Below, in pieces: positions 7,891-16,043 of a DNA stretch of 46,009 nt. The stretch is from positions 1 through 46,009 of the IMG/VR virus record IMGVR_UViG_3300025647_000058, one strand, 5' to 3'. How positions within the stretch are numbered: position 1 is the stretch's first letter; every line of letters begins with the position of its first letter. A program made the translations under genes and the position numbers. The notes beneath the pieces were generated by a model. The model saw nothing but the letters and a program-made list of their open reading frames with translations, had not been told where the DNA came from and made no database searches. This DNA is from a virus.

Positions 7891-8100
7891 TCTATTTCTC
7901 ACGATACCCCAGCCAAGCTTTCGACTTCCTCTTTTACCTCTAGCTACGGGGTAATACTTTTATATACCATGACCTACCTAATGGGAATCTGGGAAATACG
8001 GCAAAGTGTTGTTTTATATGACTTTTGCATAGGAAGCGGCCAGCAATGCGGGAATTTCTTCTTATGGAATTGAATTTTCAGGCACCAAAATAAGCGCAAA

Positions 8101-8132
8101 CAAAAAAGCCTTTCTTTTTATAGAAAGGCTTT
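8101..8132 (-). terminator. Rho-independent terminator after primase-helicase
   Basis: Minus strand: AAAGCCTTTCT (8115-8105 side) pairs with AGAAAGGCTTT (8132-8122) in an 11-bp stem with a 6-base loop, followed by a run of T (8107-8102). It lies 30 bases after the primase stop codon. Confidence 0.9.
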
Positions 8133-8161
8133 GCAATTAATAGTTGTTAGTGGTATGCGGA

Positions 8162-10897
8162 TTACTTCAAGCGGATACGCTGCCCATCAATCTCAACTTT
8201 ACCCTCGCCACGCAATGACATGATAGAGTTTTCAAAAGCGTCTTGGTTATGCTTAAGCAGGTCTTTGGCGATCTCCTGATAATACGTCTGGCGTTTAAGG
8301 AACTCTTTGAGCTTGGACTTATAGCGCCATCCGTCGTCCTTATCGCCTTTGTTAACCTTTAATCGTTTGGTGATAGCCTCTTTGATACCCTCAATTTTTG
8401 ACTCGATGGTGTCACCGTCTTTGGCTTCGTTAATGCGCAAGTTACTTTCTAAATGCTTAATAGAGTTTAAGGCCACCAGCAACGCATATTTAACGTGTTC
8501 AACATCAACCGTCACATTGCCATCAACCTCATTATAAAGTGCCAGAGAACTTGATACGCTCATCACACGCTCAGATAAACGCGCATACAAAGCGCCAAGT
8601 CTAGGATGGTTCAAGTATTCTTGCTGATCGTAATGCACCGCAATATCAAACATCATTCGGCTGGCTTCTGGTGTTGCTAACGTTTTAGTATCTTTCCCAG
8701 TAAAGCTGGATTCAATATGGCCGTTGCGCACATCGTTAGACGATTGCACAATCATACCGATACCAGCCTTAAGCTTTTCATACAGCATTTTATCATCGTG
8801 AGATTCGTACCCGTTTTGTTCCCACTTACCAAAATCATTCAAGCTATCGTTTTGGACACGCTCAACACCGCAGTCAAAAATTAACGCACGACCAAGGAAG
8901 CCAGATTCAATGCTGTCCTCGTCGATAATACCTGCAAGTTTTTGTGGGGTAGACAGTGCAGCAAGGTTAAGGGCTGGATCTTTAACGCCATGTTCGATGG
9001 CATAGGCTACGCGGTCGACCTCTTTTGACTTTTCTTTTAGCTGCAATATTTCATGGTCGATATGTTTTATTTTCTCTTTTTCATGATCAGTGTTAAAGCC
9101 AAGTCTAATATCCTCTTTGGCCATTATAATTTTTTCATAACGCGCCTTCTTTGAGCTTAACGTGGCTTCAAATTCATCAGCGTGAAGCTTCGATAAAATA
9201 TAAAGCGATGAGGTGGCTATCTCCATCAGTGTTGCCGGTATCTTAGATGTGTTCTTATCCTTACCACCTAACGAATCACCTAGCAGCGTATGTGCTTCAT
9301 CTTTGATGTAGAAGCATCGACCATCATCATAAGCTGCAGCGCGGATAATATCTTTATCGGAACGGATATCACCATAAACGTGGATCCCAGACTCACCAAG
9401 TAAGTTTTTTGATACTGACTGCGCGCGGTCCTTGCCTGACGCTGAAACACCCAAAGTGATGGTGATCAAGCTTAGCTTGCTGTTTCTAAAACCTCTTAAT
9501 CCGCTACCTGCCATTGCCATGCACTGAATCGCCATAGCTGCGAATGCGCCACCCTCAAGCTTACGGTGAGCGCCTGACTTCATGTAGCGAACAATATCAC
9601 CAGCTAATCCTGGCGGGTTATCAACGTCAACGTCATCAAGATTGATATTTGCAGGCAGCGCATTTATACCGGTTAACTTTTTAGGTGCAGAAGATGGTTT
9701 AGCACCACCCATCCAAGATCCAAATGCTGGCATTGGTTGTTGTTGTACTGGTGTTGGTTTTGGCTTAGGTTCCGACACTGGCTTAGTTTGTGCTACAGCT
9801 TTAGTTTCTGGTACCGCACTAACCGACTTTGGCTTAATACCAATCGCTAAGCGCATAGTCGCTTTACATGCATCATCGCCATGCTTTTGGCGGTAGTCGT
9901 CCCAATCACCAAGCTCAGGCGGTAACGCTACAACCGCAGCAAATGGATCAGCCGCTTTATTGGCATAGTATTCACCCGGCCTGCGATTATGCGCTGGATC
10001 TATTTCATCGTGATCACCAAAAACAACAATGTTAGATTCGGGATGATCAATTTTAACCTGCCTAACTGCTTCCTCAAGATTGCCGGTATTAAATGACACA
10101 TAGGTCTTGAACTTAGTCAATTTGTTGACAGTAACGCCAGTTGCATAACCCTCAACGACTGCGATACTTTTTGTGGTACCGTCAATAATATGGTGAACGC
10201 CTTGCATATCTCCACCGAATAATGGCCGCTTAACACCGTCCTCAGTAATTTTTTGCACGTTGACTAGCTCACCCGCTTTATAAACTGGCACCAACAAAAG
10301 TCCACCAGCAGGAATAACGCCATCTTTGCTGTAAATCGGCTGACCATTAACAAGGCCGTCCATAAACAAGCCTTTGTCATCTAAATATTTATGCGCCTTA
10401 CTAACAGCCGATGCCATTAATAACACAGCACCTTTTTTGGCTTGCTCGATATTGGCTGCGCGAACCGCGTCATGATCAACAATATGCACACGCTTAGGCG
10501 CGATAGTTTTTAGCTCGTCATCACCAATCAACTCTTTGGCCGTTTCCATAACCGTTTTATTGATAAAGCGAGACAGCAGAAGTAATCCACCACCGCTTTG
10601 CGGTTCACACTGAGAACAAAACCACGTACCACGGCCATTTTTATCATCAAAGCGGAAACGGTCTTTACCACCACAAACTGGACAAGGCCCATGCTTACGA
10701 CCGCTAGGCAGTTGACAACCATAATTACCTAGCACTGTTGACCACTGACCATGGAACTGATCAAGCGCTTTATCAACTGGACTAGGCTCATTGCTATTGT
10801 TTTTATATTGACGCTCACCACTATGGCACCCGCAACCAGGGTCGCTTAGTGATGTTCTTGTAGTGTGGCCACAAGATAATATTAAAGGGAATTTCAT
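8162..10897 (-). CDS. Primase-helicase: zinc ribbon, TOPRIM and P-loop ATPase domains
   Basis: A 911-residue replication protein. The N-terminus has a primase zinc ribbon with C72, C75, C94 and C97 around FRFDDKNGRGTWFC. A TOPRIM nucleotidyl-transfer fold follows, with catalytic E249 (AVVEGYATG) and D295/D297 (GDHD). After a Pro/Gln/Lys-rich linker (about 360-400) comes a DUF3987-like helicase/ATPase domain with P-loop GVSASGKD (482-489). The C-terminal 120 residues are charged and helical. This layout equals phage primase-helicases that make RNA primers and unwind the fork. It is preceded by a small HTH gene and ends at a strong terminator. No polymerase gene accompanies it, so host polymerase is probably used. 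Confidence 0.88.
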   Translation of the reverse strand: MKFPLILSCGHTTRTSLSDPGCGCHSGERQYKNNSNEPSPVDKALDQFHGQWSTVLGNYGCQLPSGRKHGPCPVCGGKDRFRFDDKNGRGTWFCSQCEPQSGGGLLLLSRFINKTVMETAKELIGDDELKTIAPKRVHIVDHDAVRAANIEQAKKGAVLLMASAVSKAHKYLDDKGLFMDGLVNGQPIYSKDGVIPAGGLLLVPVYKAGELVNVQKITEDGVKRPLFGGDMQGVHHIIDGTTKSIAVVEGYATGVTVNKLTKFKTYVSFNTGNLEEAVRQVKIDHPESNIVVFGDHDEIDPAHNRRPGEYYANKAADPFAAVVALPPELGDWDDYRQKHGDDACKATMRLAIGIKPKSVSAVPETKAVAQTKPVSEPKPKPTPVQQQPMPAFGSWMGGAKPSSAPKKLTGINALPANINLDDVDVDNPPGLAGDIVRYMKSGAHRKLEGGAFAAMAIQCMAMAGSGLRGFRNSKLSLITITLGVSASGKDRAQSVSKNLLGESGIHVYGDIRSDKDIIRAAAYDDGRCFYIKDEAHTLLGDSLGGKDKNTSKIPATLMEIATSSLYILSKLHADEFEATLSSKKARYEKIIMAKEDIRLGFNTDHEKEKIKHIDHEILQLKEKSKEVDRVAYAIEHGVKDPALNLAALSTPQKLAGIIDEDSIESGFLGRALIFDCGVERVQNDSLNDFGKWEQNGYESHDDKMLYEKLKAGIGMIVQSSNDVRNGHIESSFTGKDTKTLATPEASRMMFDIAVHYDQQEYLNHPRLGALYARLSERVMSVSSSLALYNEVDGNVTVDVEHVKYALLVALNSIKHLESNLRINEAKDGDTIESKIEGIKEAITKRLKVNKGDKDDGWRYKSKLKEFLKRQTYYQEIAKDLLKHNQDAFENSIMSLRGEGKVEIDGQRIRLK

Positions 10898-10947
10898 TTG
10901 CTCACCTGTTGTTGTTATAAGTGCTGACTAAGACGAATATTTTGCCC

Positions 10948-11145
10948 CTAGAATGAACCTTTAATATCGTCTAGCGCTTTATTTATTCTATCTTCCTCGA
11001 AGCGGTCAAAACTGGTTTCGCCTTTATACTTAAGCGGGTTAATAACAGACTTAAGGCGAAAGTAACTAACCTCTGCTTTATCTGAAATGCTTTTTATTTT
11101 TACGCCAGATTTAACGGCATCTTTAATGCGTGCTTTAGTGTTCAT
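10948..11145 (-). CDS. Small helix-turn-helix DNA-binding protein (65 aa)
   Basis: A basic protein with a likely HTH at residues 14-40 (VKIKSISDKAEVSYFRLKSV), of the size of phage Cro-like or bacterial Fis-like regulators. It is the first leftward gene from the divergent promoter region and sits 50 bases upstream of the primase-helicase, so it probably shares a transcript with it. Inverted-repeat sites at 11193-11203 and 11223-11233 in the divergent region are natural candidate operators for it. Regulator function is inferred from HTH shape and position. Confidence 0.6.
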   Translation of the reverse strand: MNTKARIKDAVKSGVKIKSISDKAEVSYFRLKSVINPLKYKGETSFDRFEEDRINKALDDIKGSF

Positions 11146-11173
11146 TATTTAAGTCCCTTGATTGAATAATTGA

Positions 11174-11202
11174 ATATTACTTAAAAAAAAGGTTGATGTA
11201 AA
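11174..11202 (-). promoter_or_regulatory. Leftward promoter of HTH and primase genes
   Basis: Minus strand TTTACA (11202-11197), 17-base spacer, TAATAT (11179-11174). Its -35 hexamer overlaps the -35 of the rightward promoter at 11193-11221, so the two promoters are back to back and should compete for polymerase or be co-regulated. Confidence 0.6.
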
Positions 11203-11221
11203 CAAAAAAGTAGTATTTAAT
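11193..11221 (+). promoter_or_regulatory. Rightward promoter of the replication block
   Basis: TTGATG (11193-11198), 17-base spacer, TTTAAT (11216-11221), 57 bases before the ATG at 11278. It should drive the 41-aa gene, the SSB-like gene and perhaps more up to the terminator at 12072. Confidence 0.5.
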
Positions 11222-11233
11222 AGTTCACATCAA
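11193..11233. promoter_or_regulatory. Paired inverted operator-like sites in divergent region
   Basis: TTGATGTAAAC (11193-11203) and GTTCACATCAA (11223-11233) are inverted copies with ten of eleven bases matching. One covers both -35 elements and the other the rightward start-site area. This is the expected geometry for a repressor or switch protein. Confidence 0.5.
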
Positions 11234-11277
11234 GCGGCAACAGCCAAATTAAACTAGCAATCACGGAGTAATAAAAA

Positions 11278-11403
11278 ATGCCTTCAACTAAAGTTAAATC
11301 AAAAGTAGCTAAGCGTATGGATAGACCTCATAAACAAGAACAAATGCAACGCGGTCACGACAAGCTAAGAAAGTTTTTTGGTCGTATCGGTCTAGTTATC
11401 TAA
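11278..11403 (+). CDS. Small basic protein (41 aa), hypothetical
   Basis: ATG at 11278 follows ACGGAG with 10-base spacing. The product is strongly basic (many Lys and Arg, starting MPSTKVKSKVAKRMDRPHKQ) with no membrane span and a hydrophobic C-terminal tip. It could be a nucleic-acid-binding or host-takeover protein, but nothing identifies it. First gene of the rightward replication block, 55 bases ahead of the SSB-like gene. Confidence 0.55.
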   Translation: MPSTKVKSKVAKRMDRPHKQEQMQRGHDKLRKFFGRIGLVI

Positions 11404-11458
11404 ACCAGTTAGTTAATCATCAAAGCCCACTCGGGCACAATAAACAACGGAGCTACAA

Positions 11459-12049
11459 ATGAGCGGATTATATTTACAGCAACAAAACCCAGAAGATCTA
11501 AATTACGACGGCTTTTATGACGGGCAAAATAAAACAATTCCTAATGATGCCGAACTAACGTGCGCCGTAACTGGTGGCTTTGTCGGTATCGAAGAAGGTA
11601 AAAGCTTGCGGGTGTGCATGGTCAATGTAGTAGTTACATCGGCGGGTGAGTTTTTCGGTCAAAAGTACAAATACAACGCCAAGATTTATGATATGGATGC
11701 TGGTAAGCGTGATCTAGCTATGCGCAATTTAGGCGTGTTAGATGCACAAGCAGGCTTTCCAATGACCAACGGACAAGTTGAGCTATCCACTGACAGTATT
11801 GAACAATATTGGGTAGGGCAGTCAGAAGCCCGTGTCAAGTTTGGTTTGTTTATGACAGACCCAGAAGGCGAGCCAGACGGTGTGGCGCGTGAAATCAACT
11901 TCATTCGCGGCTTCGGTTACTTGCGTGAAAAAATGGTTCAAGCTGGTGGACAGGTAAAGAATGTGCCAGATAATGCGCCAACCCAACAAGACCGTGACGA
12001 ACAGCGTGCTGAATATGAAGAATCGCCTGACGCAGATATCGATTTTTAA
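11459..12049 (+). CDS. Single-stranded DNA-binding-like protein
   Basis: A 196-residue protein with a good ribosome binding site (ACGGAG). The N-terminal 130 residues are predicted beta-rich, with alternating hydrophobic and polar positions and aromatic residues that suit an OB fold. The C-terminal tail is disordered, Gln/Glu/Asp-rich and ends DADIDF. An acidic tip finishing in Phe is the signature by which SSB proteins bind partner enzymes. It lies between the divergent promoters and the helicase, among replication and recombination genes, where phage SSBs are usual. The fold assignment is inference; the acidic Phe tail is directly visible. Confidence 0.65.
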   Translation: MSGLYLQQQNPEDLNYDGFYDGQNKTIPNDAELTCAVTGGFVGIEEGKSLRVCMVNVVVTSAGEFFGQKYKYNAKIYDMDAGKRDLAMRNLGVLDAQAGFPMTNGQVELSTDSIEQYWVGQSEARVKFGLFMTDPEGEPDGVAREINFIRGFGYLREKMVQAGGQVKNVPDNAPTQQDRDEQRAEYEESPDADIDF

Positions 12050-12071
12050 TTAGCAACCAGCATAACCGACT

Positions 12072-12095
12072 AGCCGCCCATGATGGCGGCTTTTT
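12072..12095 (+). terminator. Rho-independent terminator after the SSB-like gene
   Basis: AGCCGCC (12072-12078) pairs with GGCGGCT (12085-12091) around CATGAT, followed by five T (12091-12095). It sits 23 bases after the stop codon and isolates the SSB transcript from the homing endonuclease gene. Confidence 0.88.
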
Positions 12096-12122
12096 ATTAC
12101 CACTTTATTTTTCATGGTTTTG

Positions 12123-12131
12123 TGCTACAAT
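12123..12131 (+). promoter_or_regulatory. Putative extended -10 promoter of the homing endonuclease
   Basis: TGCTACAAT is an extended -10 (TG-n-TACAAT) 31 bases before the ATG at 12162. No good -35 is present. It follows directly after the terminator, so a fresh start of transcription is needed here. Confidence 0.35.
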
Positions 12132-12161
12132 ACTATAAAAAGTAATCAAGGGCATTTCACT

Positions 12162-12971
12162 ATGAATTACCAAAAGTTGCATGATTCAATTATCAGTACT
12201 GCAAAAAAAAGAGGGCTAATTAAAGGACAATACAAGGAGTCTCACCACATCTTACCTAAATCAATGGGAGGTAATAATGGTAAATCCAATCTTGTTGACC
12301 TAACTGCTCGAGAGCATTTTATTATTCACTGGCTTCTAAAGAAGATTCACAACAACAAGTCTATGACTTACGCATTCTTCTCAATGACAAAGATGGGAAA
12401 TGAAAGCCAAAAGAGATATACCAGCCATAGCTTTAAATATGCAAGAGAAGCCATGAGCATTTTAATGTCAGAAAGGACTGGGGAAAAAAATCCTTTATAT
12501 GGATTGACTGGAGAAAAAAGCCCTAACTTCGGGTCTAAAAGAAGCGAGTCAGCAAGGGGTAACATATCAAAATCAATGACTGGAAATATGATTGGCTCTA
12601 GAAATCACAAATCAAAACCAGTGAAAAACCTAACTACCGGTGAAGTGTTCGAATCTATTAGGCAAGCTCAAATTAAAACTACTGGAAATGTTTCGTATGC
12701 AGTTAGGAATGGCGGGACTGCAGGGGGTGACATGTATTCATTTGTTGATTGCTATGGGAATAACATAGATCAAACGTCAAAACTAAAAGGATACATGAAA
12801 AGTGACAAGCACGTTTTCTCTGTTTCAATTTTAAATAAAACAACTGGCAAAAAATTCAACACCATTAAAGAGGCTGGATCATCAGTAGGAAAAACGGGAG
12901 CGGCAATAAGCTGGGCAATTAAAAACAACAAAACAATATGCGGATTTGAATTCGTAAGGACTGATAAATGA
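12162..12971 (+). CDS. Free-standing HNH homing endonuclease with NUMOD modules
   Basis: A 269-residue protein starting at MNYQKLHDSI; the upstream in-frame start at 12114 lacks a ribosome binding site. The HNH core is ESHHILPKSMGG with a second His further on (about residues 27-62, AREHFIIHW). NUMOD3-type repeats (GEKNPLYGLTGEKSPNFG) follow near residues 107-125. C-terminal NUMOD1/intron-encoded-nuclease-like DNA-binding repeats end at FEFVRTDK. Such genes are selfish elements that cut allelic DNA and copy themselves between phages. It lies between the SSB-like gene and the helicase and overlaps the helicase ATG by ATGA, so the insertion is compact. Its codon and AT content look somewhat richer in A than its neighbours. 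Confidence 0.88.
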   Translation: MNYQKLHDSIISTAKKRGLIKGQYKESHHILPKSMGGNNGKSNLVDLTAREHFIIHWLLKKIHNNKSMTYAFFSMTKMGNESQKRYTSHSFKYAREAMSILMSERTGEKNPLYGLTGEKSPNFGSKRSESARGNISKSMTGNMIGSRNHKSKPVKNLTTGEVFESIRQAQIKTTGNVSYAVRNGGTAGGDMYSFVDCYGNNIDQTSKLKGYMKSDKHVFSVSILNKTTGKKFNTIKEAGSSVGKTGAAISWAIKNNKTICGFEFVRTDK

Positions 12972-14947
12972 AAATGAAACCTAGACCTTATCAGCAAGAG
13001 GCAATTGATTCGGTTATCAAGCACGTCAAAAAAAGACTGTCTCCTTGTCTTATAGAATGTGCCACAGGAAGTGGGAAAAGCCTTATAGTTGCAGAGCTTG
13101 CAGAATTCTTTTCTGGCGTAGCTCCTAGTAAAAGAGTTCTTTGCATAGCCCCTAGCCGAGAGCTTGTTGAACAAAATTTTTCTAGGTACACAGTTGATTA
13201 TGGAAATCAAGCCTCTATCTATTGCGCAAGCGCTGGTAAAAAGTGTTTGCGCTCTCAGGTGATATTTGCAAGCCCTCAGTCAGCATTAGGCACTATTGAT
13301 AAAATCGCTCACATGGGCGTTAGTGCTATCATTATCGATGAAGCGCATGGCATGACCAACACCATGAAAAAATTGATTGATTCAGTCCTTAGCTACACTA
13401 TCAAAGATAAGCTAGTTAACGACAAGTGCAGAATAATAGGCATGACGGCTACACCTTACCGCATGGGTACAGGCTACATTTATGCCATCGACGCAACAGG
13501 TGAGGAAGAAATTCACCTAGATGAAGATCGCGCAATTGAACCGTTTTACTCAAAATTACTTTACCGCATCACAGCGGGTGAGCTCGTCAATGAAAGCTTT
13601 TTATCACAAGTTAAAATCGGTGATAGCTCGGACAGCTACGACACCAGCACATTAGAGACTGATAAGTTTGGCCGCTTTTCTGCCAAGTCAGTTGAGAAAA
13701 CATTTTCTGGTAATACCAAAACAGAGCGCATCATTCAGCGTGTCATTGATAATTCAGTTAACAAAATGGGTGTGATGATATTTGCTGCCACCATTAGCCA
13801 TGCTGAGGAAATAGCAAGCTACTTACCTGCTGGTGAAGTAGAAGTGATCACCGGCAAGCTTAAGAAAAAAGAGCGTGATGATAAAATTGAACGGTTTAAG
13901 GTTCAAGGCTATAAATATATTGTTAATGTTGACATTTTGACCACAGGTTTTGATGCGCCACACGTTGATTACGTGGTGATCATGCGAGCTACTGAATCGG
14001 CCAGTTTGTTTCAACAAATCATTGGTCGCGGTTTGCGTTTACATGATGATAAAGAATATTGCTTAATCTCCGACTTTGCCGAAAACATCGAGCGACACAA
14101 ATTGCAGTCTGACATTTTTACCCCAGAAATAAACGCCAGGGTAAAATCGGGTGAGTCGCCAGAAATCAGCGTAACCTGTCCAGCGTGCAATTGCGTATCG
14201 GATAAGAAGCGCCGTAGTGATGATGCTTATGCAGGATTAGCGCATGATGTTTTTGGTAACTTCATTATTAGTGGCACCGAAAAGGCTACCGCTTGGGATG
14301 ATGACGGCCACGCCTGCCAGTGGGAAGGTATACCGCTCACCATGCAGGTTTTAGACCCAACAACCAAAGATGAGTTTGGAGAATGTGCATTTAAAGAAAT
14401 ACCGGTTCCCGCGCATTATTCTCGTAGATGCAGCAATCCAGAAGCGTACATCATGAGCGGAAAGCCAATTCAATGCTCACATCGTTACAGTATGAAGATT
14501 TGCCCTGACTGTTACGCTGAAAATGATATAGCCGCGCGTCATTGTGTTGGCTGTAAAGGTCGATTAGTTGATCCAAATGAAAAGCTAGTCGAAAAGGCTG
14601 GACAAGCTGGAATTATTGCAACGGGTGAAACAAAGCTCGTGCAATGCTTTAATGCTCATTACGAATCATACACTGGCGGAACTGGCACAAAGTCTATCAA
14701 AGCCACTTACGCGACAGAGATTGGTGCTGTGATAGCATGGCACACTAAAAAACAGCATTGGATATTTAACCGTTTAGCTAGAGCCAATAGCTGCGACATA
14801 GAGGCCATCGACGCTAATTATTCGCAGTGTGGCTTTTGGTCGGTAGCGCCAAATGAGCTTAAGGTTAAAAAATCTTTGGGTCAAAATGGCTATGCAAAGT
14901 TTGAGGTTAAAGAGGTGTTGTTTATTGCAGAGCAGGTAGGTGAGTAG
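12968..14947 (+). CDS. SF2 DEAH-box helicase with C-terminal zinc motifs
   Basis: A 659-residue superfamily 2 helicase. Q/motif region RPYQQEAI is at residues 6-13, motif I ATGSGKS at 32-38, motif II DEAH at 124-127, and motif III TATPYRMG soon after. Motif VI is QIIGRGLRLHDDKEYCLISDFA near residues 350-371. The C-terminal third carries paired CxxC clusters (CPACNC, and CPDCYAEN with CVGCKG), probably zinc ribbons for DNA binding. Related to SSL2/RadD-type helicases often found in phage replication modules. It overlaps the endonuclease stop by four bases. It probably remodels forks or recombination intermediates together with the RuvC-like resolvase. Confidence 0.9.
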   Translation: MKMKPRPYQQEAIDSVIKHVKKRLSPCLIECATGSGKSLIVAELAEFFSGVAPSKRVLCIAPSRELVEQNFSRYTVDYGNQASIYCASAGKKCLRSQVIFASPQSALGTIDKIAHMGVSAIIIDEAHGMTNTMKKLIDSVLSYTIKDKLVNDKCRIIGMTATPYRMGTGYIYAIDATGEEEIHLDEDRAIEPFYSKLLYRITAGELVNESFLSQVKIGDSSDSYDTSTLETDKFGRFSAKSVEKTFSGNTKTERIIQRVIDNSVNKMGVMIFAATISHAEEIASYLPAGEVEVITGKLKKKERDDKIERFKVQGYKYIVNVDILTTGFDAPHVDYVVIMRATESASLFQQIIGRGLRLHDDKEYCLISDFAENIERHKLQSDIFTPEINARVKSGESPEISVTCPACNCVSDKKRRSDDAYAGLAHDVFGNFIISGTEKATAWDDDGHACQWEGIPLTMQVLDPTTKDEFGECAFKEIPVPAHYSRRCSNPEAYIMSGKPIQCSHRYSMKICPDCYAENDIAARHCVGCKGRLVDPNEKLVEKAGQAGIIATGETKLVQCFNAHYESYTGGTGTKSIKATYATEIGAVIAWHTKKQHWIFNRLARANSCDIEAIDANYSQCGFWSVAPNELKVKKSLGQNGYAKFEVKEVLFIAEQVGE

Positions 14948-15144
14948 TGAAAAATAAAAAAGTTAAACAAATGATTTGCAGCATATATAAATCAAAAATG
15001 GAAAAGTCACACTTTGGTATTTATGATTTTGCATATGTAAATGGTGAGCTTGGTTTTTGGGTTAATAGAGTGGGGCCAATAACCATGGTTAAAAAAAATG
15101 GCGCTATATATGCTGATGCTGCATTTCATAATAGGAGTGAGTAA
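14947..15144 (+). CDS. Hypothetical small protein (65 aa)
   Basis: Starts at GTG 14947, with AGGTGAG a few bases upstream, and overlaps the helicase stop by one base. The protein is basic at its N-terminus (MKNKKVKQMICSIYKSK) and then beta-like with aromatics (FGIYDFAYVNGELGFWVNR). No family recognised. Translational coupling to the helicase is likely from the TAGTG overlap. Confidence 0.5.
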   Translation: MKNKKVKQMICSIYKSKMEKSHFGIYDFAYVNGELGFWVNRVGPITMVKKNGAIYADAAFHNRSE

Positions 15145-15150
15145 ATATCA

Positions 15151-15179
15151 TTGACACGCAATCGCGTTATTGATATATT
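15151..15179 (+). promoter_or_regulatory. Strong CGCG-type early promoter
   Basis: TTGACA (15151-15156), 17-base spacer containing AATCGCGTTATTGA, TATATT (15174-15179). It is near-consensus and 37 bases before the ATG at 15216. Its sequence is almost the same as the promoter at 28291, apart from three or four bases in the spacer. Confidence 0.8.
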
Positions 15180-15215
15180 GTAGTTATTGAAACAAGACGC
15201 ATACAAGGAAATATC

Positions 15216-15332
15216 ATGGATACTGAAACTGTTACTGTTATATCATTTTTTAGCGGATATATTCTAGGCTGCTGCACAGTATGGGCAGCTATGTATTTAT
15301 CTTTTAGCAATGCAAATAAGAATCTAAAATGA
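15216..15332 (+). CDS. Small single-span membrane protein (38 aa)
   Basis: ATG at 15216 preceded by AAGGAAA. The product has one hydrophobic span (about residues 6-30, with two adjacent Cys at 19-20) and a polar C-terminal tail ending NLK. The stop overlaps the resolvase ATG (ATGA, 15329-15332). First gene behind a strong promoter, so it should be well expressed. Function unknown; possibly a host-membrane effector. Confidence 0.55.
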   Translation: MDTETVTVISFFSGYILGCCTVWAAMYLSFSNANKNLK

Positions 15333-15808
15333 GCTTAAATAAAACTCCAGTAATAATCGGCATTGACCCCGATAGCGGTAAACATGGTGTTGCTATCTAT
15401 GTCGGCGAAAAACTTGAAGCGTTACATAATTGGCAAGCATTAGACTTATTTTTTTACCTATTTGAAAATCTTGATGATGCTCGACATTTTGAGATCCACA
15501 TTGAGAACGTATGCGCAATTAATGCGACATTCTCAAAAGCATTCGTTAAAAATGCTCGGTCACAAACAACAATATCAAGATCAATAGGCATGTGCCAGCA
15601 AGCACAGGTTGAGATTGAGCGCATAGCTGAACACTTCAAAGTTAAGGTGTTCAAGCATCCAATCAACAAAAGCTGGAAGGATAGTAAAGTTGGCAACAAA
15701 ATATTAAAGCAGCTTGGCTGGAGTGGGTCAAGCAATGAAGATACCCGTAGTGCTGCTTACTTTGGGTATGTCGGAGTTAAGCAATGGCATTCTATAAACC
15801 GAAAATAA
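15329..15808 (+). CDS. RuvC-like Holliday-junction resolvase
   Basis: A 159-residue RNase H-fold nuclease. The first catalytic Asp is D13 in IIGIDPDSGKHGVA, the second acidic residue is E59 (EIHIENV), and the C-terminal acidic motif is NEDTRSAAYFGY (D138). Size and motif spacing match phage RuvC-like resolvases. It would resolve four-way junctions from recombination-dependent replication and debranch concatemers before packaging. Co-translated with the small membrane gene upstream and overlapping the next gene by 25 bases. Confidence 0.87.
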   Translation: MSLNKTPVIIGIDPDSGKHGVAIYVGEKLEALHNWQALDLFFYLFENLDDARHFEIHIENVCAINATFSKAFVKNARSQTTISRSIGMCQQAQVEIERIAEHFKVKVFKHPINKSWKDSKVGNKILKQLGWSGSSNEDTRSAAYFGYVGVKQWHSINRK

Positions 15809-16041
15809 GCGTTTTACCCCACGCTCGCTATGTCGCTGATGTTGAATGGTTACATAGCCAGCTTGGATATCTTAACGAAGAAGAGCGCGAAACTGTTTGT
15901 AAGGCTTACAGTAACGTTTTTCGTCAAGCCGAAAACAATGAGCCGCTTGAGCATAAAAAAACGAATGCAGGTCGATTCGCAGCCAATACAAGGTTGCGAA
16001 TATTCATCAAGAAGCGGTTTGCGGTATTTAATAAGGAATAG
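15784..16041 (+). CDS. Conserved hypothetical protein (85 aa), DUF7696-like
   Basis: ATG at 15784 with GGAG upstream; it overlaps the resolvase end in another frame. The central pattern (EERETVCKAYSNVFRQAENN, then FAANTRLRIF) is one I associate with a small family common beside phage replication genes, but its function is not known. Basic and helical, without cysteines beyond one. The family name is a weak recollection. Confidence 0.6.
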   Translation: MAFYKPKISVLPHARYVADVEWLHSQLGYLNEEERETVCKAYSNVFRQAENNEPLEHKKTNAGRFAANTRLRIFIKKRFAVFNKE

Positions 16042-16043
16042 AA

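Noticed and set aside
8046-8093. Possible 15-aa plus-strand ORF behind AGGAAGCGGC
   Set aside because: The upstream context resembles the start at 16333, but the ORF is too short, has no partner gene and ends before a convergent terminator.
12770-13210. Minus-strand frame of 146 codons across endonuclease and helicase
   Set aside because: Antisense to two well supported genes and no ribosome binding site.
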